6,052 nucleotides of DNA from Bacteroidota bacterium (GTDB lineage: Bacteria > Bacteroidota > Bacteroidia > UKL13-3), in contig VEQB01000152.1 in the NCBI GenBank assembly GCA_018883485.1, positions 1-6,052 of the forward strand, given 5' to 3'. The notes below the pieces were generated by a model that saw only the letters and a program-made list of their open reading frames with translations, was not told the origin of the DNA and searched no databases. Made by a program: the position numbers and the translations under genes. This document shows positions 1 to 5,932 of this stretch, in pieces (within the stretch, counting starts at the first letter, position 1; the number at the start of each line of letters is the position of its first letter).

Positions 1-722
1 TACTATACATTGAACGATGGCTCAAATCAGGCATTGTGCAGAGAGATGGGTGTTATGTAGACCGACTAACGGGTACTCCACAAGGAGGCGTTATAAGCCC
101 ATTAATAGCCAACATATTCATGCATGTGAGCTTTGACAAATGGATGGAGCAAAACCACCCAGAGAAGCCATTTGAACGCTATTCAGATGACGTGGTAGTA
201 CATTGCAAAACAGAAAAGCAAGCAGTTTTTGTATTAAAACAAATAAGACAACGCTTAGCAAAATGTAAGTTAGAATTACATCCCATTAAAACCAAAATTG
301 TTAATCTGCGAGGCTTATCAGTAGAAAAGTACGTTAAGAAGTATGACTTCTTAGGCTTTACGATACGGCCACAATGGTGCAAGATAAAAGGAAAAGGGAT
401 GTTGATGCCGAGTATCTTTATTAGTAAAAAATCTGAGAAAAGTATCCTAGCAAAATTTAATGCAATGCAACTCCACAAAAAGCGAATATCGTTGGAAGCA
501 CTAGCAAAAGAACTAAGACCAATCATCCGAGGTATCATCAATTACTATGGCAAATTCTCCAAGGGACATTTAAGACTTATATGCCATCAATTAAACGTTC
601 GCATACTTAAATGGGTAAAATGGGAAAAAGGCCTTTACAAGATGAGCGCTCTAAATTGGCTTAGGGGAAAATTTAAAACCACCCCTCAATTATTTCCACA
701 CTGGCTATTGGTAAATCCATGA
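1..722 (+). CDS. ltrA-like: Group II intron reverse transcriptase/maturase, C-terminal part
   Basis: The intron-encoded protein helps the intron RNA fold and splice (maturase) and copies it into DNA during retrohoming. The frame is open from the left edge (first full codon at position 3, reading LYIERWLKSGIVQRDG), so the GTG at 36 is not a real start and the gene is cut by the window. Visible RT motifs are TPQGGVISPLIAN (75-113) and the catalytic YSDD at 180-191, where YADD is more usual. The maturase (X) domain follows, with YDFLGFTIRP and RPIIRGIINYYGKF as its conserved blocks. The protein ends LFPHWLLVNP shortly after domain X, with no HNH endonuclease domain. That resembles the endonuclease-lacking bacterial lineages (class D/E-like by my recollection; class not proven). 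Domain V of the same intron begins 30 bases after the stop, confirming the context. Confidence 0.92.
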   Translation, partial: LYIERWLKSGIVQRDGCYVDRLTGTPQGGVISPLIANIFMHVSFDKWMEQNHPEKPFERYSDDVVVHCKTEKQAVFVLKQIRQRLAKCKLELHPIKTKIVNLRGLSVEKYVKKYDFLGFTIRPQWCKIKGKGMLMPSIFISKKSEKSILAKFNAMQLHKKRISLEALAKELRPIIRGIINYYGKFSKGHLRLICHQLNVRILKWVKWEKGLYKMSALNWLRGKFKTTPQLFPHWLLVNP

Positions 723-752
723 TGAATAAATACATTCGTGATGAAACTAGAA

Positions 753-826
753 GAGCCGTGTGAAGGGAGACTTTCAAGCACGGTTCCGTGGGAACGTAAG
801 GGTGAAACTCCCTTGCGTGACCCGAT
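753..826 (+). ncRNA. Group II intron domains V and VI
   Basis: Domain V is a 34-nt hairpin at 753-786. GAGCCGTG (753-760) pairs with CACGGTTC (779-786). An upper stem TGAAGG/CTTTCA (761-766 with 771-776) is closed by a GAGA tetraloop of the GNRA type, and AG (777-778) forms the conserved two-base bulge. The catalytic AGC triad is at 754-756. Domain VI follows: CGTAAGGG (795-802) pairs with CCCTTGCG (810-817) including one G-U pair, and a basal stem TGGG (789-792) pairs with CCCG (821-824). A820 lies between these two stems on the 3' side and is the candidate branch-point adenosine. All core elements look intact, so the 3' half of the ribozyme could be active. The domain V identification is strong; the exact 3' splice site is an inference. 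Confidence 0.93.
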
Positions 827-829
827 TAT

Positions 830-1858
830 CTATGAGTTTACCAAATTAATTTCTTGATAATTTTCTACGTACGGTGTGCCTCTGTTTACCACAGCGATAA
901 CACGCTGTAATATTTTGTTTCTTATGGCATTTAGTACACTCATCTTCGACTTCCCTTCTGCTACTTTTCTTTCGTAGTATTGCTTGATATCGGGCACATA
1001 TCGTGTTGAGGATAGGGCTGCCAGGTGAAGCGTTGACTTTAAATTCATGTTTGCAAAGTTTGAGGTTCCCATCCTCCCCTTTATGCTCGTTCCGGAGGTA
1101 TGAGCAAATGGGGCTACTCCGCAATAACATGCCAGTTGTTTCGCATTATTCATTCGTGAGAATACATGGGTATATACAATTAATTCTGTAGCAAGTACCT
1201 GCCCTACTCCTTTGATGGAAGTAATCAATTCATATATTTTCTTAAGTTCTTCATCTTGATTAATCAATTCAAAAATGCGCTTCTCAATTGATGCCTTACC
1301 TTTGGTTAGGCCATTTAATGCGGCTTTATTTAACCTGGCTAATTCTTTACCTGTAGCTTTATCTACCCGCTCCATTTCACGTATGGATACCTTAATAGAC
1401 TGGTAACTTTTATTGATGCGATCTCGATTACTCATCAGGTCTTTTATCAACATCAATGTTTTATTGGATAACGACACCAGCTTTACCTTATCTGAATTGG
1501 TCATGGCATAACGTGCTATGCGGTATGAATCAATCTTGTCGTTTTTGCCTCGTGTCATACCCATACTGCGTTTTAGATGAAGTGCTGATTCCATCCACAC
1601 TTTTGCTCCATGAAGTAGTAAAAACTGCACATATTCTCGCGTGTATATACCCGTGTGTTCCATGCAGAATAAGGCTGTTTCGAAGCTAAACAAATTGGTT
1701 GATTGCAACCAGGATTGAAGCTTCTTAAAGCCTTTGGTAGTGTTGTCAAATTGTTGGTATTGATGATAACCATCAATAGTAATAATACTTACATCTAAGG
1801 TAAGCTTGGAAACATCTGTTCCAATAAATGTTTGTTGGATTTGTTGTTTTACATTCAT
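830..1858 (-). CDS. IS110-family transposase (DEDD/serine recombinase)
   Basis: This is a 342-aa recombinase that inserts and excises its own IS110 element, in known members by using a bridge RNA to pair donor and target DNA. The N-terminal RuvC-like DEDD domain shows D15 (GTDVSK), E67 (CMEHTGIY), D107 and D110 (GKNDKIDSYRIA). A helical middle region (about 130-210) leads to a helix-hairpin-helix block (ITSIKGVGQVLATELIVY, 212-229). The C-terminal Transposase_20 domain follows, with YCGVAPFAHTSGTSIKGR; S255 is the likely nucleophile and S258 the alternative. Length and all key residues are as expected, so the gene looks intact. The ATG at 1858 is chosen because GTDVSK then falls near residue 15, as in the family. 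No Shine-Dalgarno sequence precedes it. The stop codon (830-832) is four bases from the predicted end of the group II intron. Confidence 0.95.
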   Translation of the reverse strand: MNVKQQIQQTFIGTDVSKLTLDVSIITIDGYHQYQQFDNTTKGFKKLQSWLQSTNLFSFETALFCMEHTGIYTREYVQFLLLHGAKVWMESALHLKRSMGMTRGKNDKIDSYRIARYAMTNSDKVKLVSLSNKTLMLIKDLMSNRDRINKSYQSIKVSIREMERVDKATGKELARLNKAALNGLTKGKASIEKRIFELINQDEELKKIYELITSIKGVGQVLATELIVYTHVFSRMNNAKQLACYCGVAPFAHTSGTSIKGRMGTSNFANMNLKSTLHLAALSSTRYVPDIKQYYERKVAEGKSKMSVLNAIRNKILQRVIAVVNRGTPYVENYQEINLVNS

Positions 1859-1903
1859 AATTTTACAATTAGGGAAAACGAGTTAACCAATGGCTATGTG
1901 AAT

Positions 1904-2033
1904 CTCAAAACCTTTATAATGGGTCATTAACCCTAATATCTATTTGAGTCATAACATAACCAGAAAGCGGGGCTCTATATCGTTTTATAGATCTTTAAAC
2001 CTTGTTAGCGCATAGGTCGCCCTGCTTTCGGTT
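1904..2033 (-). ncRNA. Candidate IS110 bridge RNA (two large stem-loops)
   Basis: The noncoding region 5' of the recombinase folds into two modules. Stem A joins 1958-1973 and 2019-2033: AACC/GGTT, GAAAGC/GCTTTC and GGGC/GCCC give 14 Watson-Crick pairs, with one bulged base (1962) and one mismatch (1969/2023). It encloses a 45-nt loop that holds a small hairpin, CTATA/TATAG (1975-1979 with 1986-1990). Stem B pairs CTCAAA (1904-1909) with TTTGAG (1943-1948) and contains the inner hairpin GGGT/ACCC (1921-1924 with 1930-1933). In the IS110 family the bridge RNA lies at this location and has a target-binding and a donor-binding loop. Position and folding support the call. Which loop is which, and the true transcript ends, are unknown. 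Confidence 0.6.
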
Positions 2034-2062
2034 AATTCTGTTTTACTAGTAAATGTAAGTTA

Positions 2063-2090
2063 CTTTTAGATTTGTGTGCAAGTCTAAAGG
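2063..2090. repeat. Short hairpin near the IS110 left end
   Basis: CTTTTAGA (2063-2070) pairs with TCTAAAGG (2083-2090) through eight pairs, one of them G-U on the + strand, around a 12-nt loop. It lies just outside the candidate bridge RNA, where the left end of the IS110 element is expected. It could be the 5' stem-loop of the bridge RNA, a feature of the element's terminus, or part of the flanking DNA. No U-tract follows in either direction, so it does not look like an intrinsic terminator. Confidence 0.35.
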
Positions 2091-2152
2091 TTAGTGGCAA
2101 CCCTATGACGACCGACAGAGCAACATTAAACCGACAGAAAAATGACCCGAAA

Positions 2153-2164
2153 TGCCAACCGCAC
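2153..2164 (+). repeat. Direct repeat, left copy, flanking the palindrome
   Basis: TGCCAACCGCAC lies directly beside the left arm of the 2165-2230 palindrome. A copy lacking one C, TGCCAACGCAC (2233-2243), lies three bases after the right arm. The shared core GCCAACGC appears again in the palindrome's apical loop (2198-2205). Direct repeats outside an inverted repeat resemble a target-site duplication around a miniature element, but one copy carries an indel, so other origins are possible. Confidence 0.5.
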
Positions 2165-2230
2165 AAAATGGCACATTTGGTTTTGCCCGACACACAAGCC
2201 AACGCTTCGCAAAACCAAAAGAGCCATTTT
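2165..2230. repeat. 66-bp imperfect palindrome upstream of the type IIG gene
   Basis: AAAATGGC (2165-2172) is the exact reverse complement of GCCATTTT (2223-2230). TTTGGTTTTGC (2176-2186) is the exact reverse complement of GCAAAACCAAA (2209-2219). Between the two stem segments lies a symmetric 3x3 internal loop (ACA/AGA), and the apical loop is 22 nt (2187-2208). Nineteen paired positions in this arrangement are far beyond chance. It could fold as a hairpin in single-stranded DNA or in RNA, or be a remnant of a miniature mobile element. It lies 75 bases before the restriction gene start, too far to be a simple operator. T-tracts flank the right arm (2227-2233), so a rho-independent terminator is possible, but the arms are AT-rich and the loop is large. 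Confidence 0.7.
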
Positions 2231-2232
2231 TT

Positions 2233-2243
2233 TGCCAACGCAC
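2233..2243 (+). repeat. Direct repeat, right copy, flanking the palindrome
   Basis: TGCCAACGCAC is the partner of 2153-2164 and differs by a single missing C. The pair brackets the 66-bp palindrome almost exactly. Confidence 0.5.
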
Positions 2244-2304
2244 TGACATCGTTTCGACATTAAAACTTATCTTAACCGACTGAAAAAAGAATATAAAATT
2301 GTAG

Positions 2305-5300
2305 ATGGAATTAAAAGAATTGAAACCCAGAAAGGCACTAAACAAAGCCTTTTTAAAAGTAAAGCCGAACAGGACTGAAATTGAAGGTTTCAAGACCAAT
2401 CTTATCCAGTTACTCGACAGGACAAATGACACCGAAAGCGAAGAGTTTCATAAAAACCTTGTCATTGACTTTTTAAAGAAAACATATTACGACCCAAACC
2501 ATTTTATAAATACCAAAGGTCGAAACGACCTTGTTATTCATAATGGAAACAATGCAAGCAGTTCTGTTGGTGTAATCATTGAAGCAAAAAAACCGACCAA
2601 CAAAACAGAAATGATAACCACTAAAAAACTGAACGCTAAAGCGTTTCAGGAATTAGTGCTTTACTATTTACGAGAAAGAATAACACATAAAAATCTTGAA
2701 GTAAAACATCTTGTTGCGACCAACATAAACGAATGGTTCATATTTGACGCAACCCTATTCGACAGGCTTTTTGCTCAAAACAAAAACCTTGTAAAACAAT
2801 TCAACGACTTTGAAGGCGGGCGTTTGGCAGACACCAAAACCGATTTTTTCTACAAACAAATTGCAGAACCCTTCATTGCCGACATCAAAACTGAAATTGA
2901 ATTTACCTACTTCGATTTACAAGAATATCAAAAACCACTTCGCAATTCTGACAAGGCAGACGATAATAAACTCATTGCTTTATTCAAACTTCTTTCGGCA
3001 GAGCATCTTTTAAAACTGCCGTTCACCAACGACAGCAACAGCCTTGACAAAAGGTTTTACAGCGAGTTGTTACACATTATTGGTTTGACAGAAACCAAAG
3101 AAGGAAGCAAAAAACTAATTGAAAGAAACAAAGAAGGCGAAAGAAATTCGGGAAGCATTCTTGAAGATGCCATCATTCAGCTTGACAGCTTAGACAAAAT
3201 AAACCGCTTAGACCGACCGAGCCAATTTGGTAGCACTCCACAAGAACGCTTATTTAATGTTGGACTTGAACTTTCAATTACTTGGATAAACAGAATTTTG
3301 TTTCTCAAATTGTTGGAAGCCCAACTAATCACATATCACAAGGGCGACAAATCGTATTCGTTTTTAAGTTTAGACAAAATCAAAAACTATGACGACCTAA
3401 ACAGCTTGTTTTTTCAAGTGTTGGCTCGTAAGTATGACGATAGAAACCAAGATGTAAAAAAAGCATTTGAAAAAGTTCCTTACTTAAACAGTTCGCTATT
3501 TGAGCCGACAGAAATTGAGCAAGTAACTTTATTCATTAGCAATTTAAAAGATGATAAAACAATTCCAGTTATTTCATCAACCGTTCTCAAAAACGACCAA
3601 GGCAAAAAACGCACAGGAAATTTAACAACCTTAGAATATTTATTTGACTTCTTAAACGCTTACGACTTTACAAGCGAAGGTTCGGAAGAAATTCAAGAAG
3701 ATAATAAATCTCTTATTAACGCTTCTGTTCTCGGTTTAATCTTCGAGAAAATAAACGGCTACAAAGACGGTTCATTTTTTACTCCAGGTTTCATCACAAT
3801 GTATATGTGCCGTGAAACTATTCGCAAATCGGTAGTTCAGAAATTTAACGAAACAAAAAAATGGAATTGCTCAACCGTTGAAGAACTTTACGACAAAATT
3901 GAAGACCGAAAGGAAGCCAACGAAATTGTAAACAGCATTAAAATTTGTGACCCAGCCGTAGGTTCTGGACACTTTTTAGTTTCGGCACTCAATGAAATGA
4001 TTGCAGTAAAAAACGACTTGAAAATATTACAAGACCGAACAGGAAAGCGACTAAAAGAATATCAAGTTGAAGTTGTAAATGATGAATTAATTGTAACAGA
4101 CGAAGAAGGCGAACTATTCGACTACAACCCGACAAACAAGGAAAGTCAGCGAATACAAGAAACCCTTTTTCACGAAAAGCAAACGATAATTGAAAATTGC
4201 CTTTTCGGTGTTGACATCAATCCAAACTCAGTAAAAATTTGCCGTTTGCGTTTGTGGATTGAATTATTGAAAAACGCTTATTACAAAAACGCCACAGAAT
4301 TAGAAACACTTCCAAATATTGACATCAATATAAAATGCGGAAACTCATTAGTTAGCCGTTTTGCCATTGATGCTGATTTGAGCCAAGCACTTAAAAAAAG
4401 CAAATGGTCAATTGACAGCTACCGAATAGCTGTTGACACCTACCGAAACGCTGAAAGCAAGGAACAGAAAAGAGAAATGGAAAAACTGATTGCCGACATT
4501 AAATCGGATTTCAGAAGTGAAATTTCTTTGAACGACCCCAAAGTAAGGAAGCTACGCAAGCTATCAGGCGACTTGTTTACAATGACCAAGCAGACACAAC
4601 TTTTTGAAATGGGCAAAAAGGAAAAGGCTGATTGGAACAAAAAGGTTTTGCAACTTACCGAAGAAACGAAAAAGTTAGAAACCGAAATTGAAGAGATAAA
4701 GGCTAACAAAATTTACGAAAATGCTTTTGAATGGCGTTTTGAGTTTCCCGAAGTGTTGAATGATAATGGCGATTTTGTTGGCTTTGATGTAGTTATTGGA
4801 AATCCACCATATGTTTATAGAAATGCAGATATTGAAAATGTAAAGGAATATTTCAATAGCAATTATTATAATACTTCAGGGAATTATGACTTGTATAAAT
4901 TCTTTATTGAGCAGTCAATAAAGATTGCTAAAAATAATGGCTTCAACTCATTAATAACAAATTCTTCATTTTTACTTCAAACATCATTTGACAAAACAAG
5001 GAAATTCCTTTTAGAAAACTCTACTTTAACTAATATCGTTCCTCTTGGCGGTTCTGTCTTTGAAGAAGCTACTGTTGATTCTGCAATTTATATTCTTCAA
5101 AAGGCAAAATACAGCGGAGAAAAAACTCTAGTTATAAATCCCGAAAAACCAATTGATGTTGCTATAACTCCAGCATATACTCTTAAACAGGACAGATTTT
5201 TAAAAAATGAATTTTTAGTCTTCGATTACTTATTGAATGACGAAGAATACAACATCGTAAATAAGTTAATTTCAGATTTTCCCAAAATAGAAACAGCTTA

Positions 5301-5916
5301 TGACTTTGGCGTAGGTATAAATACGGGTTACATAAAAGAAGATTTAACAGCAGATAGTAAACTTGAAAAAAGATACCATCCAATGGTTCCAGGAACAGGT
5401 GTATCGAAGTATGGCAAAATAAAGACCGAAGGTTTTATAATGTATGACAAAGAATTTGTAAAGAGTAAAGGCAAGTTAGGTAGAACATTACCTGACGAAA
5501 AATATTTCACAGAACCCAAAATACTTATCGTTAGAACAAGAAATATAACTCTTAAAGAAAGAATTATTGCGTCAATTGACTATGACAAAAAATATAATCT
5601 TAATCGAATTTCAAACATCATTTCAAAAGACAACAATTCACTTGAAGGACTATTAGGTGTTCTCAATTCTAAATTATTCAATTGGCTCTATACAAAGAGA
5701 TATTTCGACTATGAAATAAAACCAATTTATTTAAGAAACTCTCCACTCTGCGACACCAACGATAAAGAACTTAACAGACTTGTTAAGGAAATTATTGAAT
5801 TAAGGAGTTCGGACGAAAAGGCGAACATCTCTAAATTGACTGACATCATTGATAAGTTAGTTTATAAACTTTACAACTTGACCGCAGAAGAAATAAAAAT
5901 TATAGAAACAACGTAA
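2305..5916 (+). CDS. Type IIG restriction enzyme with fused adenine methyltransferase (Eco57I-like)
   Basis: A 1203-aa single-chain restriction-modification protein that should cut unmodified DNA near its recognition site and methylate adenine in that site. The N-terminal PD-(D/E)XK nuclease shows D75 (GRNDLVIH), E93-A94-K95 (GVIIEAKK) and a Q115/Y120 helix (FQELVLYY), as in type I and IIG nucleases. A helical linker (about 200-470) follows. The gamma-class N6-adenine methyltransferase has motif X (GSFFTPGF, 489-496), motif I (DPAVGSGHFL, 549-558), GVDINP with acidic D637, and catalytic NPPY (833-836). Between 690 and 805 lies a charged, probably coiled-coil segment. Residues about 990-1203 form the target-recognition region. 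The N-terminus matches a family I recall from Bacteroidota (Eco57I methylase plus an N-terminal DUF). The start is firm: an in-frame TAG ends directly before the ATG. No cofactor, specificity or helicase gene accompanies it. The recognition sequence is unknown. Confidence 0.93.
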   Translation: MELKELKPRKALNKAFLKVKPNRTEIEGFKTNLIQLLDRTNDTESEEFHKNLVIDFLKKTYYDPNHFINTKGRNDLVIHNGNNASSSVGVIIEAKKPTNKTEMITTKKLNAKAFQELVLYYLRERITHKNLEVKHLVATNINEWFIFDATLFDRLFAQNKNLVKQFNDFEGGRLADTKTDFFYKQIAEPFIADIKTEIEFTYFDLQEYQKPLRNSDKADDNKLIALFKLLSAEHLLKLPFTNDSNSLDKRFYSELLHIIGLTETKEGSKKLIERNKEGERNSGSILEDAIIQLDSLDKINRLDRPSQFGSTPQERLFNVGLELSITWINRILFLKLLEAQLITYHKGDKSYSFLSLDKIKNYDDLNSLFFQVLARKYDDRNQDVKKAFEKVPYLNSSLFEPTEIEQVTLFISNLKDDKTIPVISSTVLKNDQGKKRTGNLTTLEYLFDFLNAYDFTSEGSEEIQEDNKSLINASVLGLIFEKINGYKDGSFFTPGFITMYMCRETIRKSVVQKFNETKKWNCSTVEELYDKIEDRKEANEIVNSIKICDPAVGSGHFLVSALNEMIAVKNDLKILQDRTGKRLKEYQVEVVNDELIVTDEEGELFDYNPTNKESQRIQETLFHEKQTIIENCLFGVDINPNSVKICRLRLWIELLKNAYYKNATELETLPNIDINIKCGNSLVSRFAIDADLSQALKKSKWSIDSYRIAVDTYRNAESKEQKREMEKLIADIKSDFRSEISLNDPKVRKLRKLSGDLFTMTKQTQLFEMGKKEKADWNKKVLQLTEETKKLETEIEEIKANKIYENAFEWRFEFPEVLNDNGDFVGFDVVIGNPPYVYRNADIENVKEYFNSNYYNTSGNYDLYKFFIEQSIKIAKNNGFNSLITNSSFLLQTSFDKTRKFLLENSTLTNIVPLGGSVFEEATVDSAIYILQKAKYSGEKTLVINPEKPIDVAITPAYTLKQDRFLKNEFLVFDYLLNDEEYNIVNKLISDFPKIETAYDFGVGINTGYIKEDLTADSKLEKRYHPMVPGTGVSKYGKIKTEGFIMYDKEFVKSKGKLGRTLPDEKYFTEPKILIVRTRNITLKERIIASIDYDKKYNLNRISNIISKDNNSLEGLLGVLNSKLFNWLYTKRYFDYEIKPIYLRNSPLCDTNDKELNRLVKEIIELRSSDEKANISKLTDIIDKLVYKLYNLTAEEIKIIETT

Positions 5917-5932
5917 ACAGACAACAATGACT

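Larger units (their letters stand above)
1..826 (+). mobile_element. Group II intron, 3' portion (5' part outside window)
   Basis: A self-splicing retroelement, of which only the 3' part is visible. It contains the end of the reverse transcriptase/maturase gene (through 722), a short remainder of domain IV (723-752), catalytic domain V (753-786) and domain VI (about 789-826). The predicted 3' end is at 826: the last bases are CCCGAT, with the AY ending usual for group II introns, and the candidate branch A at 820 is then the seventh base from the end. The 5' GUGYG end, domains I-III and the first half of the protein lie off the left edge, so intactness cannot be judged. The element abuts an IS110 element on the right. 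The 3' boundary is inferred from domain VI pairing and could be off by a few bases. Confidence 0.88.
827..2060 (-). mobile_element. IS110-family insertion sequence (ends approximate)
   Basis: The element consists of one recombinase gene (830-1858, - strand) preceded by a structured noncoding stretch of about 200 bases. This is the layout of the IS110 group, whose long 5' noncoding end encodes the bridge RNA. IS110 elements lack terminal inverted repeats and usually make no long target duplication, so the ends cannot be read directly. The right end is placed at about 827 because intron domain VI occupies the sequence up to 826. The left end must lie somewhere between about 2040 and 2090, and 2060 is only a midpoint. 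The recombinase is full length, so the copy may be active. If the true right end were inside the intron sequence, the intron would have inserted into the IS instead. Confidence 0.75.
2091..2304. other. Noncoding region between the IS110 element and the type IIG gene
   Basis: No convincing gene lies here. Short open frames on both strands have no conserved motifs and run across the palindrome. The stretch holds the 66-bp palindrome and its flanking repeats, and a 9-bp direct repeat ACCGACAGA (2111-2119 and 2130-2138). The last 60 bases before 2305 are A-rich (GAAAAAAGAATATAAAATTG), typical of leaders in Bacteroidota, which often lack a Shine-Dalgarno site. The promoter of the restriction gene must be here or in the IS110 element, but I could not find a confident match to the Bacteroidota TTTG / TAnnTTTG promoter pattern at proper spacing. 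Confidence 0.6.

Noticed and set aside
36..38. GTG as a start codon for the reverse transcriptase
   Set aside because: The same frame stays open to the left edge and reads as normal RT sequence (YIERWLKSGI), so the gene begins upstream of the window.
179..541. 120-aa open frame on the - strand
   Set aside because: It lies fully antisense to the reverse transcriptase, which has clear motifs; the antisense product has none.
846..1130. 94-aa - strand frame inside the IS110 recombinase, and + strand frames at 1003-1191 and 1456-1689
   Set aside because: They overlap the well-supported recombinase in other frames and have no recognisable domain.
2165..2243. Integron attC site
   Set aside because: The palindromic folding is suggestive, but the required RYYYAAC ... 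GTTRRRY ends are not present in the right order, and there is no cassette layout or integrase.
2032..2432. Short frames on both strands between the IS110 element and the restriction gene (2032-2238 -, 2072-2263 +, 2103-2432 -)
   Set aside because: They cross the palindrome, have low-complexity translations without motifs, and one runs antisense into the start of the type IIG gene.
4440..4709. 89-aa - strand frame rich in Ser and Phe
   Set aside because: It is antisense to the Lys/Glu-rich helical segment of the type IIG protein; its composition is the mirror of that coding strand.
2305..5916. BREX PglX methyltransferase
   Set aside because: Size and NPPY motif are similar, but this protein has an N-terminal PD-(D/E)XK nuclease with D75 and E93-A94-K95, and no other BREX gene is adjacent.
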